Positions 18,425 to 28,807 of a stretch of 36,357 nucleotides of DNA are shown here, piece by piece. Source of the DNA: Fidelibacterota bacterium (GTDB lineage Bacteria > Marinisomatota > Marinisomatia > Marinisomatales > UBA1611); contig PBKF01000025.1 in assembly GCA_002722105.1 (NCBI GenBank), forward strand, positions 19,065 to 55,421, read 5' to 3'. Numbering within the stretch: position 1 is the stretch's first letter; every line of letters starts with the position of its first letter. The notes below the pieces were generated by a model that saw only the letters and a program-made list of their open reading frames with translations, did no database searches and was not told where the DNA came from. A program made the position numbers and the translations under genes.

Positions 18425-21400
18425 TTATTTTTCGTTTTTACTGGAATTATTTATAGACACGCGTACTAGATTATCATCTGAATCCCTATCAACAAACTTG
18501 TTCATAGGATCAATTCCAGCCTTTATCGGTTTTTGGTCTACTATCACTTGAAAAGTAGAAATAGAATCAGTGATGAATACTTTTTCAAGATAAATTGGTA
18601 CTTCTTCCATATCGCCATTTACAAGGGTTTCGCCTAAAACCCCAATTTCCAACCAATCCTTAAGTGGAGCATCAGTCTGATTACCAAGACTATCTGAATA
18701 AACTTTCTTCACTTCTACTTCCATGGTGACTTCGAATGTTCCATCTTCATTTTCTATGTAAGAAGCGCTTTTACCTTTATTTTCATATAAGGTTATTTTT
18801 TCAAATGTGTCAGTAATTAAATATTGTAAGTCATCAGACGTCTGTTCCCGTATTGTATTTATAAATTGACCAATGTGGGGATAGGGATTAGACTGATATC
18901 TGTATTTTTCAATGAATCTTCCCAACGCATTATTAAAAATATCCTTGCCAATAAAATCAGACAAAGTGTACATCATAAGCCCTGCTTTATTATAATGGAT
19001 GTATGGGTGATTTTCTGTTTGTACAATGGTTGGCTCAAATTTTTGCTCTGTAAATCGTCCAGTGAGATATTTATCTAATTCGTATTTCAGGAATTTCCGT
19101 AATTGTTTCTCCCCCTTTTCTTTTGCTAAAAGTGCAACAGCTGAATACTCTGCCAGTCCCTCACTTAAAAACCCTGCACCCTGCACATTACCTCCGCTAA
19201 CCTGATGCGGCCACCATTGATGACCCATTTCATGAGCAGTGACCCAAAATGGCATATCCAAATCTTCCGGATCATCTGGATCTACATCCATAACAAATCC
19301 AATATTTTCTGAAAATGGAATCGTATTGGGAAAAGAAGCAGCATAACTCCCGTAAGGGAATTCCAATATCCGACATTGCCGATAGGGATAGGGACCATAC
19401 AACTCATTGTAATATTCTATAGATTTTTTCATTCCTTCCATCAATTTATCTACATTATATGAATGGCTGGGATGATGATATACTTCCAGACTAATGCCAT
19501 TCCACTTTTCTTTTAATATGTTATATCTTGCTGAAACAAATGCGAAAAGATTGTGAATCTTTTGATCCATTTTATAATGGAAAAATCTTCGATCATTTTC
19601 TTCCCATTCTTTTTGAATATAACCTGGCGCCATGGCAATTTGATCTAGATCTGTACTCATGATAACTTCAAAATCAACCCAATCAGCATCATCGCCAAGA
19701 ATTCCATGTTGATTCCCTTCCGGGTCATCAAATTTTCTCATTCTATCCTGCTCTTCCGAAAGGTCATGCTTTTTTCGGGTACGTTTATCTGCTAATTCAA
19801 GACCGGAATTATATCCAAATGTAGGGAACAAATCGCCACTCCATATCATTGTTCCATTTTCAATAACTGTTTGGCTTACCCCGCTGTTTGAAAATCCAGT
19901 TCGTTGCCTAATCCCTTCAAATTCTAATGAAAATTCATCTCCGGGGAGAATCGTAGGATCAAAGATGAATATATTCCATCCGTAAGCACTATCGGTCAAA
20001 GTCAGTTCGTTAGAGCGTGACCATTCATATTTAGTGTAAGGTGCCCGACGATTGAAGTTTGAATGAATTGTATCAATAATGGTATCTGTTTTATTTTTCA
20101 TCCTATAAATACCACTAAATTCAACCCTAGCTTCTTGAGGATAGATATGGACCTCACCGCTGACACCAGTTATTTTTGGTTTTGGAACACCCTTATATTT
20201 TTTATATGTCTTCTCATAATTTGCGGATCTTTTTTCCCAATAAGCAGATCGGTGGTATTCATTTAAAATATTTGTGTTATAAAAAATGAAACTTCCAAAT
20301 CCAATGAATAATACAGTAAACCCTAAAAGCCCATTCTTCATAGCAGGTGTTAATCGTAATCTCGCATTTGTGGAACGAGATTTAAAATTGCCAGTAAGTC
20401 CTCTATTCCAGAATAGATTACTAATGAGGGCCAGTAATACAGCAAAAGATCCCCAATATAGTTTATACCATAATAAGCGAAAAATATAGGGTTCAAAACC
20501 ATTCATATCAGAATAGGGGGCACCGGAACCGGAGCTATAATGGTACAATGTATGATCTAGCCCAAACTGCCCGGAAAACATGCCAAATAAAAAATATAGA
20601 ATCATTATAAAATGACCGATATATTTATGGTTAACAATTGTCTGGATCGAAAAAGCTAAAACACATAATAGAGTATAATCTGTCCAATCCAAAAGAAAGA
20701 GCTGTTTGAAATAAAGATGAACCTCATAGTCGTAAAACCCCCGCCAAGTTTGTATACCTAAGCCAATAATCATCAGCACAATAAGCATAATCCCTGGAAT
20801 TAATATCAACGAGATTAATTTTGAAACCATAGGAATCCAATTTGGGATCGGTAGAGAATCCATAATCTGATCAGCTTTTAACTCACGTTCACGCCAAATT
20901 ATTTGTCCCGCGTAAAAGGTAATCAGGATTAACATAAATAATGCAAAAGATCCACTCAAGACCAAAACAACATCATTAGTTGTGGGTAGAGTATCAACAC
21001 CATACATATCACCAATTGCCTGCTGATTTAATAACAAAAATCCAGCAGCTGTACCTGCGATTGCAATAAAATAAGGGTCGCGAAAGGCTCGTTTTATTTC
21101 AATAATTATTTGTGTTTTGAATTGGATCCAAAGCGTGGCTGCATTAAAAATAGGTTTTGCATTTATAAATCCGCCTCCAATAACAGACTCTTCTATGGGT
21201 GCAATACCCTTTTCTTTTTTCTTTTTAGATTTTCCTGGCTCGGAATGTTTAAAATCAAATTTCCAAAGACCAATGCCCAAAAAGATAGCTCCCACACCAA
21301 GCCAGATTAAACGATTTAAAATGATCCATTTCGTCATTGGAACAAAATTATTATTTTGTTCAACTGGTGTCCAGTAACGAACAGCATCGCTTACAGCTTC

Positions 21401-22054
21401 TGAGCCAAATGGATCCAGTAGAGCCGCAATCCAACGTGTTTCAATATCTGAAACAAGATTACCAGCAGTAAGATAACCAAATAATAAAATAACAGAAGCC
21501 ATATAAGTTGGCAACATTCTCCGAGTTAAAATTGCGAGGGAAAACAATAATGCGCCAACCATAAATACATTGGGAATGATCAATAAAAGGAAAGGATGTA
21601 AATACGCCCAAATAGAAAAAGGGCCAATGGCATCCTGATCTAAATAAGGCATTAAAAATCCAAATAGCATTCCAAGGGTAAATCCTAGCTGAATGATAAG
21701 TGTCAATACCAATGCACCGGAAAAACGGCCAAAATAATAGTGTGTTGGTTTGATTGGTTTTGTAAAAAATAGAGGATGAGTATTGAATTCAAAATCGCGG
21801 TAACCACTATTCCCAAAAATAGCTGCAGCTACTAAAATTCCTATGATGCAAAAAACGTTTTGAATCATGGCAATTACCAGTGGAGCATTTAAATTATTAT
21901 TGGCATTACCAACAATAATCCGCGCATTTGTAAAGGCCCCGCCTAAAATATTGATAATAAGAAAAGCTAGTCCAAAAAAAACAAAGAAATAAACAATTAC
22001 TGATGTTTTATTCAGACCAAGACGAATTTCAAAATTAAGAATATGCTTCCACAT
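18425..22054 (-). CDS. ABC transporter permease fused to M1-family aminopeptidase
   Basis: The start is placed at the ATG at 22054 (1209 residues). It follows the ATPase stop by one base (TAAAATG), and a GGA lies a few bases upstream. The longer frame would run 78 bases into the ATPase gene. Residues 1 to about 600 hold around twelve membrane helices of two ABC-2-type permease halves. Residues about 640-1209 are an M1-like metallopeptidase with HEMGH at 941-945 and Glu965 in LSEGLAEY, that is HExxH with 19 residues before the third ligand. The usual GAMEN exopeptidase motif is replaced (IPFSENIGF). Such fusions are known from Bacteroidota and relatives, function unproven. With the ATPase just upstream it should form an exporter whose outer part cleaves peptides. 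Confidence 0.9.
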   Translation of the reverse strand: MWKHILNFEIRLGLNKTSVIVYFFVFFGLAFLIINILGGAFTNARIIVGNANNNLNAPLVIAMIQNVFCIIGILVAAAIFGNSGYRDFEFNTHPLFFTKPIKPTHYYFGRFSGALVLTLIIQLGFTLGMLFGFLMPYLDQDAIGPFSIWAYLHPFLLLIIPNVFMVGALLFSLAILTRRMLPTYMASVILLFGYLTAGNLVSDIETRWIAALLDPFGSEAVSDAVRYWTPVEQNNNFVPMTKWIILNRLIWLGVGAIFLGIGLWKFDFKHSEPGKSKKKKEKGIAPIEESVIGGGFINAKPIFNAATLWIQFKTQIIIEIKRAFRDPYFIAIAGTAAGFLLLNQQAIGDMYGVDTLPTTNDVVLVLSGSFALFMLILITFYAGQIIWRERELKADQIMDSLPIPNWIPMVSKLISLILIPGIMLIVLMIIGLGIQTWRGFYDYEVHLYFKQLFLLDWTDYTLLCVLAFSIQTIVNHKYIGHFIMILYFLFGMFSGQFGLDHTLYHYSSGSGAPYSDMNGFEPYIFRLLWYKLYWGSFAVLLALISNLFWNRGLTGNFKSRSTNARLRLTPAMKNGLLGFTVLFIGFGSFIFYNTNILNEYHRSAYWEKRSANYEKTYKKYKGVPKPKITGVSGEVHIYPQEARVEFSGIYRMKNKTDTIIDTIHSNFNRRAPYTKYEWSRSNELTLTDSAYGWNIFIFDPTILPGDEFSLEFEGIRQRTGFSNSGVSQTVIENGTMIWSGDLFPTFGYNSGLELADKRTRKKHDLSEEQDRMRKFDDPEGNQHGILGDDADWVDFEVIMSTDLDQIAMAPGYIQKEWEENDRRFFHYKMDQKIHNLFAFVSARYNILKEKWNGISLEVYHHPSHSYNVDKLMEGMKKSIEYYNELYGPYPYRQCRILEFPYGSYAASFPNTIPFSENIGFVMDVDPDDPEDLDMPFWVTAHEMGHQWWPHQVSGGNVQGAGFLSEGLAEYSAVALLAKEKGEKQLRKFLKYELDKYLTGRFTEQKFEPTIVQTENHPYIHYNKAGLMMYTLSDFIGKDIFNNALGRFIEKYRYQSNPYPHIGQFINTIREQTSDDLQYLITDTFEKITLYENKGKSASYIENEDGTFEVTMEVEVKKVYSDSLGNQTDAPLKDWLEIGVLGETLVNGDMEEVPIYLEKVFITDSISTFQVIVDQKPIKAGIDPMNKFVDRDSDDNLVRVSINNSSKNEK

Positions 22055-22055
22055 T

Positions 22056-22943
22056 TTATTTAGTTCCATCAATTTGAAGTCCGTGGATAGTAGCAAAATA
22101 TAAATCTTCGATTTCAGGAGTTGCCTGTTCAAACCCGTTTTCTAAATGTGACTCGCTAAATACCCGTACCTGAACTTTTCCTAAATATAATCTGGATGAA
22201 ATAACTTCATTCTCCTTTTCAACATTTTCTAATTCTGATTTTTCAACTAAACCTTTCCAAACTTTCCCTTCCATCTTTTTGATTAATTGGATGGGCTCTC
22301 CCGTAATTTCCACTTCCCCATTTAATATAATAGCCATTTCATTACAAAGGTCACTTACATCATCAACAATATGAGTGGAAAGAATTACAATTACATTTTC
22401 ACCAATTTCACTTAAAAGATTATGAAACCTATTTCGCTCCATAGGATCCAACCCTGCTGTTGGCTCATCCACAATAATGAGTTTTGGATCTCCTAATAGA
22501 GCTTGAGCAATACCAAATCTTTGTTTCATCCCTCCTGAGTAAGTTCCCAATTTTCTATCTTTAGCTTCCCAAAGATTTGTTTGATGTAATAATGACTCCA
22601 CAACTTCTTTTCTCTGCTTAGAATTTGTAATTCCCTTCATTACAGCCATATGAGATAGTAAATCAGAAGCTGAAATTTTCGGATATACACCAAATTCTTG
22701 TGGCAAGTAGCCAAGAATTTCACGTAAGGCTTGCTTATCTTTCGCCACATCAATATCACCTAAAGTGATAGATCCATTATCAGAACCCTGTAACGCAGCA
22801 ATAGTACGCATTAGTGTAGACTTCCCAGCTCCATTCGGGCCCAACAGTCCAAACATACCATTTCCAATTTCAATAGAGACATTTTTAAGTGCTTCCACAC
22901 CATTATCATATGTTTTAGAAATATTTTGAATTGACAGTTTCAT
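22056..22943 (-). CDS. ABC transporter ATP-binding protein
   Basis: This 295-residue nucleotide-binding subunit has Walker A GPNGAGKST (35-43), Q-loop Gln82, signature YSGGMKQR (135-142), Walker B with Asp159-Glu160 and the switch His191. The C-terminal 80 residues are a typical extension of the ABC-2 export ATPases (NatA/CcmA-like). A GAGGA ribosome-binding sequence lies 5 bases before the ATG. The stop is one base before the ATG of the permease/M1 peptidase gene, so the two subunits are almost certainly made together and form one exporter. The substrate is unknown; the peptidase fusion suggests a peptide or protein. Confidence 0.95.
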   Translation of the reverse strand: MKLSIQNISKTYDNGVEALKNVSIEIGNGMFGLLGPNGAGKSTLMRTIAALQGSDNGSITLGDIDVAKDKQALREILGYLPQEFGVYPKISASDLLSHMAVMKGITNSKQRKEVVESLLHQTNLWEAKDRKLGTYSGGMKQRFGIAQALLGDPKLIIVDEPTAGLDPMERNRFHNLLSEIGENVIVILSTHIVDDVSDLCNEMAIILNGEVEITGEPIQLIKKMEGKVWKGLVEKSELENVEKENEVISSRLYLGKVQVRVFSESHLENGFEQATPEIEDLYFATIHGLQIDGTK

Positions 22944-22991
22944 GGTTTCCTCTTTTTAATTCAATTCATTGAAAAAATACTTTAACCTCAA

Positions 22992-23801
22992 TCAATCTTT
23001 TTCGATTCTTTCATAATTTTCTGGAATAACAAAAAAACCTGTATCCACCGGTTCAGCATACAATTCCATTATTTCAAACCCTGCGGTGAATTTAGGATCA
23101 TCACTTTCTTCGTAGGCTACAAAATTTATTTTAACAGCATAGCCGTCAATGGGATCTAACGTAGTCAGTGTATCCATAGCTTTGATAAATAAATTAGATG
23201 AAAAATCAAATTGCTCAAATGCTGTGGTATCAGGATTAGGATTAAATTTAGATTTGACTGAAAATTTCAAAGAGTCAGACATTTTCATTAGTGGGAGCTT
23301 ATCCACAAACCATTCTTCAAAAACCATTCTTTTTTCACTGAATGAAATGGTAGTAATCCATTTTTTTGTTCTAAAACCATGAAGGAATTCAATCTCCTTT
23401 CCACCAGTTCTTGTAAACTTTGGCGGTGATTTATCATCTTCGTCATCTGCGGAAAAAGAAAATGATCTAGAATTATCTGAACTTGTATCAGGCTTTTGAA
23501 AATAAACTTCAGGAGATTGGAGCCAATATTCTTCATCATCTTTATCATACATAATTATTTTTTCTGATCCGGAAATCATCAGTTCACCGGTTTCATCATC
23601 TGCGAGCCAACTTGCGTAAAACCGATCCGCATCAATTTTTTCTTCAACTTTTAATAATCCTGGTGCAACTGTTTGATCATAAAGAACGTTCATAGGTCCT
23701 AAAACTGGTATATCAAATTGCATCTTCATTACTACCCGGACCTGGAAATCTTGTGAAGAAGAAATTGCGATAAAACAAAGGTAATTAATTATCTGCCGCA
23801 T
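22992..23801 (-). CDS. Secreted protein, DUF4412-like
   Basis: This 269-residue protein has a signal peptide (about 1-16). The rest is a beta-rich, acidic domain that begins with VRVVMKMQFDIP, a start typical of DUF4412-like periplasmic proteins (my recollection, moderate confidence). A low-complexity Ser/Asp linker at about 112-130 splits it. The last part, with EIMELYAEPVDTGFF and IPENYERIE, also fits that family. It lies 48 bases upstream of the ABC ATPase gene and may start the operon that continues through the permease/M1 fusion and the M61 lipoprotein. It could be a periplasmic factor or substrate of that exporter. No catalytic residues are visible. Confidence 0.7.
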   Translation of the reverse strand: MRQIINYLCFIAISSSQDFQVRVVMKMQFDIPVLGPMNVLYDQTVAPGLLKVEEKIDADRFYASWLADDETGELMISGSEKIIMYDKDDEEYWLQSPEVYFQKPDTSSDNSRSFSFSADDEDDKSPPKFTRTGGKEIEFLHGFRTKKWITTISFSEKRMVFEEWFVDKLPLMKMSDSLKFSVKSKFNPNPDTTAFEQFDFSSNLFIKAMDTLTTLDPIDGYAVKINFVAYEESDDPKFTAGFEIMELYAEPVDTGFFVIPENYERIEKD

Positions 23802-23852
23802 TATTATATAGGAATTTAAATGACTGAATACTGAGCAAAAAATTATACAATA

Positions 23853-23975
23853 TTAAAAGACATTTAGATGATCCCCAGAATGGGAGTTACTACTGAATTT
23901 ACTTATTGCTTTAGGATGACAAGTAAAAATCAAGTCTCCAGCTTCAACTCGACCATCTCCAAAAAATTGGTACAT
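23853..23975 (-). CDS. Possible 40-residue peptide with strong ribosome-binding site
   Basis: The sequence AAGGAG (23981-23986 on the minus strand) lies 5 bases before an ATG that opens a 40-codon frame (MYQFFGDGRVEAGDLIF and so on) ending in TAA. This is one of the best Shine-Dalgarno matches in the window. The peptide has one Cys and is mildly hydrophilic, and I do not recognise it. A 22-codon frame (MEVYISAGIKGIISKAHW) ends just 4 bases before the AAGGAG. The two may be remnants of one gene, or a leader-like pair. Evidence for a real product is only the ribosome-binding site and a plausible composition. Confidence 0.3.
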   Translation of the reverse strand: MYQFFGDGRVEAGDLIFTCHPKAISKFSSNSHSGDHLNVF

Positions 23976-24158
23976 AATTTCTCCTTTATTCCAGATCATT
24001 CCAATGCGCTTTACTAATTATCCCTTTGATACCAGCACTGATATAAACTTCCATATATTTACTTTAATTAAATTGGGTCGGAAACTAACTCTGTAATTGT
24101 AGAATTTAAAACGAGGTATTAATGAGATATTTTATACGTAGTATAATGACAAAATTAT

Positions 24159-24184
24159 AAAGCCCCTTGAATTAAAGGGGCTTT
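24159..24184 (-). terminator. Rho-independent terminator of katG
   Basis: A perfect 10-bp stem (aaagcccctt paired with aaggggcttt) encloses a 6-base loop. On the minus strand it is followed by an AT-rich stretch with a short T run. It lies about 65 bases after the katG stop. No plus-strand gene ends just before it, so katG is the likely user. Confidence 0.85.
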
Positions 24185-24249
24185 ATATAATATGAAAATC
24201 TAATTTCAGATTTTTTGATTATTTATGAATTGTAATTACCTTAATGAAA

Positions 24250-26436
<2,187 letters not shown>

Positions 26437-26489
26437 TTATGTTTATTACATTTTCCTAATATTGTTATTTCTACATCTGATACTTTAAA

Positions 26490-26538
26490 ATTAAATAGGA
26501 ATTATTACTGCTTACATTAAAAATAATACCTATTTAAT
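26490..26538. promoter_or_regulatory. Inverted repeat, candidate operator between katG and peroxiredoxin
   Basis: Two 17-base arms (attaaataggaattatt at 26490-26506, aataatacctatttaat at 26522-26538) are inverted copies with 16 of 17 matches around a 15-base spacer. The element is the main structured feature between two divergent peroxide-defence genes, about 70 bases from the katG ATG and 83 from the peroxiredoxin ATG. A symmetric site in this place suits a dimeric redox or metal regulator acting on both promoters. It is not a clear match to the PerR or OxyR consensus. The regulator is not in the window. Confidence 0.5.
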
Positions 26539-26620
26539 AAATTTTCTATTTTTATGTTTGCAAGTTTTTTATTCTGCTATGCTAAATTTTAACAACAATT
26601 TTTTAATGAAGGATATAATT

Positions 26621-27088
26621 ATGTTAAAAATAAATGATGTCGCACCTGATTTCACTTTAAAGAACACAGCAAAAGAAAACGTTTCCCTGTCTGATTATAA
26701 AAACGAGACAGTAATTTTAGCATTTTACCCAGGGGCATTCACTGGCGTCTGTGATACCGAGATGTGTACGTTACAGGATAATTTAAGAGGGTTTAATGAA
26801 CTAAATGCAGTAGTGCTTGGTATTAGTGTTGATTCACCTTGGGCAAATGGTGCTTTTACAGAGAAATATAGTTTGGAATTTAACCTTCTATCTGATATCG
26901 ATAGAAAAGTAATAAATAATTACGGTGTCCTTTTTACTGGGCTTGGTGGTATAGATGGATATACATGTGCAAATAGAGCAGTATTTATCATTAAGGATGG
27001 ACAAATAAAATATAGATGGGATGCAGAGCCCAATCCAGGTGTTGAGCCTGATTATAATGAGATAAATAGTCAGTTAAGGAACCTCTAG
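26621..27088 (+). CDS. Thiol peroxiredoxin (AhpC/TSA, AhpE/BCP-like)
   Basis: The start is set at the ATG at 26621, because GAAGGA lies 7 bases before it; the frame could extend to a TTG at 26558. The 155-residue product has the peroxiredoxin active site PGAFTGVC, with Thr41 and peroxidatic Cys44. A second Cys at 49 (EMCT) may resolve the disulfide, as in BCP-type enzymes, and a third lies in GYTCANRAVF. It should reduce hydrogen or organic peroxides with thioredoxin or another thiol donor in the cytoplasm. It is divergent from katG, with a shared control region. The next gene is convergent and 48 bases away. Confidence 0.93.
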   Translation: MLKINDVAPDFTLKNTAKENVSLSDYKNETVILAFYPGAFTGVCDTEMCTLQDNLRGFNELNAVVLGISVDSPWANGAFTEKYSLEFNLLSDIDRKVINNYGVLFTGLGGIDGYTCANRAVFIIKDGQIKYRWDAEPNPGVEPDYNEINSQLRNL

Positions 27089-27136
27089 ATTGGTCACCAT
27101 GTAAAGACTAAATATCAAATCTGTATTCAATCAAAA

Positions 27137-27982
27137 TCATTTTGTTTTATATTCCAATAATTGGGTTTGTTGGTAGATACCCCTACAGATAACGCCTAGT
27201 AATACAAGAGCCCCACCTATTTTAGCGCTTATGCTCATTGTCTCTCCCAAGAAAAAAAAAGCTAAAAGTGGATTAAAAATCGGTTCTATAACTAGATAAA
27301 TAATCGCATCCAATGCAGAAACATATTTTATCGCTATACTGTAAAATATGTATGCCAGACCTAATTGTACAACACCAAGAAAAGTAATATAAAGCCATGG
27401 CTTTAGTTCAAAAGTAATGTCTTGATATAGCAATGGAAAGCAGACCAAAAACGTTATAATATTTCCTAATAAAACCGAGTCTATTGGCCGTCCATTTTTC
27501 TGTTTTCGCATAAAAAGTGTTGTCCCTGCAAATCCTAATCCAGCCAAGAGAGCAGTAGCATTACCCCAAAAACTTGTAAAGGATAATTCTTCTACAAAAA
27601 ATAATCCCAAACCTATAATTACAATGGAAATTGTTAACCAATCTATTTTTGTGGATTTTTCACCTAAAAATGAGAAACCGAATAATGCCACGTATATCGG
27701 GGCAGTATATTGAATCATAATCACATTACCAGCCGTAGTCATTTTATTAGCCAAGACGAAAAAGATTACTGTAATTGAATAACAAAGCGCTCCTCCCAAT
27801 GTATATCTACCAAATCTATAATTTTGTGGTTTATCATACAGATAGATTACCAATGCGCATATTCCACTCCTAATTCCAGCTATTACTATGGCAGGCCAAG
27901 GAATCATTTTTATCATTACCCCTCCTGTACTCCAAAGAAAACCTGTCATAACAAGCAGGCCAATTGCGGATAGTCTTTTCAA
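27137..27982 (-). CDS. EamA-family (DMT) membrane transporter
   Basis: This 281-residue protein has about ten hydrophobic helices in two repeated halves, the usual layout of EamA/RhaT drug-metabolite transporters. Typical features are WSTGGVMIK near the first helix, IQYTAPIYVALFGFSFLGE closing the first half and YLVIEPIFNPLLAFFFLGE in the second. Members export amino acids, metabolites or drugs, and the substrate cannot be read from sequence. It faces the peroxiredoxin gene tail to tail. Upstream, at 27983-28354, lies a possible relic of another transporter gene, so this may be an older insertion site. Confidence 0.9.
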   Translation of the reverse strand: MKRLSAIGLLVMTGFLWSTGGVMIKMIPWPAIVIAGIRSGICALVIYLYDKPQNYRFGRYTLGGALCYSITVIFFVLANKMTTAGNVIMIQYTAPIYVALFGFSFLGEKSTKIDWLTISIVIIGLGLFFVEELSFTSFWGNATALLAGLGFAGTTLFMRKQKNGRPIDSVLLGNIITFLVCFPLLYQDITFELKPWLYITFLGVVQLGLAYIFYSIAIKYVSALDAIIYLVIEPIFNPLLAFFFLGETMSISAKIGGALVLLGVICRGIYQQTQLLEYKTK

Positions 27983-28003
27983 ACTAGGTCCTGAATAAAT
28001 AGT

Positions 28004-28193
28004 TTAGCATAATGTTAATAGGATGATTACTATGATAGTAGCCGCAGCTACTTCTTGAGTATATCCAGTGGACGTCATAGTCATTACAGTCCCTATAGCA
28101 GTTGTTTGCATAAAATCTAAAAATAAACATTTCAAACACGATGACGGTACTAGCACCAATATTTTCGATTACTTTTGTGTGTCTCAATCTCAA
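28004..28193 (-). pseudogene. Possible decayed transporter permease fragment
   Basis: Two minus-strand frames together read like the end of a membrane permease. The first gives LRLRHTKVIENIGASTVIVFE up to about 28130. After a shift the second gives an amphipathic segment and a hydrophobic helix (TGYTQEVAAATIIVIILL) that stops at 28004. The second part resembles the last loop and helix of binding-protein-dependent ABC permeases, for example ferric iron type. There is no complete gene and no matching partner nearby. A 69-codon frame covering the stretch is not credible as a protein in itself. The call is tentative. Confidence 0.25.
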
Positions 28194-28310
28194 TACTAAA
28201 GTAATGGTAAAACTGTAATTGTGCCTAACTTTTTATATAGATTAAATATCTTTTTATCAGATCTATGACTAATAGTATAAAAAATATTTGTTAAATTAGT
28301 TATTAAGATA

Positions 28311-28323
28311 ATGTATGATACAT
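28311..28323. promoter_or_regulatory. Short palindrome in the sodN promoter region
   Basis: ATGTAT-G-ATACAT is a perfect 13-base dyad about 32-47 bases before the possible sodN start codons, where a -10 element or operator would be expected (it contains TATGAT). It may be a binding site for a nickel or redox regulator or simply an AT-rich coincidence. It does not match a known operator that I can name. Confidence 0.25.
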
Positions 28324-28369
28324 CTAATTTTTATTATATTATTAACAATAAAAAATGACGAGAAATATT

Positions 28370-28807
28370 ATGAAAAAAATATATGCACATGCTCATTGCG
28401 ATGGTCCTTGCGGCGTTTATGACCCTGCGAGCGCAAGAATTGCTGGTGAAGCTGTTTTATCAATGACAAAAAAAATGTTATATCTTAATTGTCCAGATAC
28501 AAATAATTCATCTCAAATGGCTAGTTACCTTAATACAATGAGTAGATATGCATCTGTAAAAGAAGAACAGGCACAATTATGTAAGGAAGAACTTTTAGTC
28601 CTATGGACTGATTATTTTAAACCCAATCATCTTGAAGATAACCCTGAGCTACATGAATTATTCTGGAATACTGCAAAGTTATGTAGTTCTTGTAAAACAG
28701 AAGTTTCAGTTCAACATGCTAATGAATTAATGGAAAATATAAAAAAGATTCATGACGTTTTTTGGAAAACAAAAAATCGTAATGTTACTTGGTATACTGC
28801 TGGATAA
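28370..28807 (+). CDS. sodN: Nickel superoxide dismutase
   Basis: The product dismutates superoxide to oxygen and hydrogen peroxide at a nickel centre. The nickel hook HCDGPCGVY starts at His9 when translation begins at the ATG at 28370 (145 residues). Cleavage just before His9 would expose the His, Cys10 and Cys14 ligands. An ATG at 28355 would add five residues; neither start has a strong ribosome-binding site. The helical body contains the family block VLWTDYFKPNHLEDNPELH. About 13 residues are inserted between the first helices relative to the Streptomyces enzyme. The maturation protease gene sodX overlaps its stop by one base, as expected for this enzyme. The hydrogen peroxide made could be removed by the nearby KatG and peroxiredoxin. 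Confidence 0.95.
   Translation: MKKIYAHAHCDGPCGVYDPASARIAGEAVLSMTKKMLYLNCPDTNNSSQMASYLNTMSRYASVKEEQAQLCKEELLVLWTDYFKPNHLEDNPELHELFWNTAKLCSSCKTEVSVQHANELMENIKKIHDVFWKTKNRNVTWYTAG

Larger units (their letters stand above)
23802..24249. other. Intergenic region downstream of katG
   Basis: These 448 bases separate the secreted DUF4412-like gene from katG. They contain the katG terminator hairpin (24159-24184), a 40-codon open frame with a strong ribosome-binding site (23853-23975) and a 22-codon one just before it (ATG at 24054). The rest, about 24060-24155, shows nothing I can name. The promoter of the DUF4412-like and ABC operon should lie in its left end, near 23805-23850. Confidence 0.5.
27983..28354. 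other. Intergenic region upstream of sodN
   Basis: These 372 bases lie between the divergent EamA gene and sodN. They hold a possible decayed transporter fragment on the minus strand (28004-28193), a short perfect palindrome (28311-28323) and very AT-rich sequence that should include the sodN promoter. I see no RNA gene or repeat. Confidence 0.5.

Noticed and set aside
22055..22132. Longer start for the permease/M1 peptidase fusion
   Set aside because: The extra 26 residues are read inside the ATPase gene; the ATG at 22054 directly after the ATPase stop is the better start.
27132..27144. CAAAAT-C-ATTTTG hairpin as a two-way terminator between peroxiredoxin and EamA genes
   Set aside because: Six AT-rich base pairs with a one-base centre are too weak to support a terminator call.
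27984..28193. 69-codon minus-strand frame as an intact gene
   Set aside because: It starts at TTG with no ribosome-binding site, its second half is rich in Cys, Tyr, Asn and His in an unlikely mix, and the permease-like reading lies in another frame. It is treated as a possible relic.
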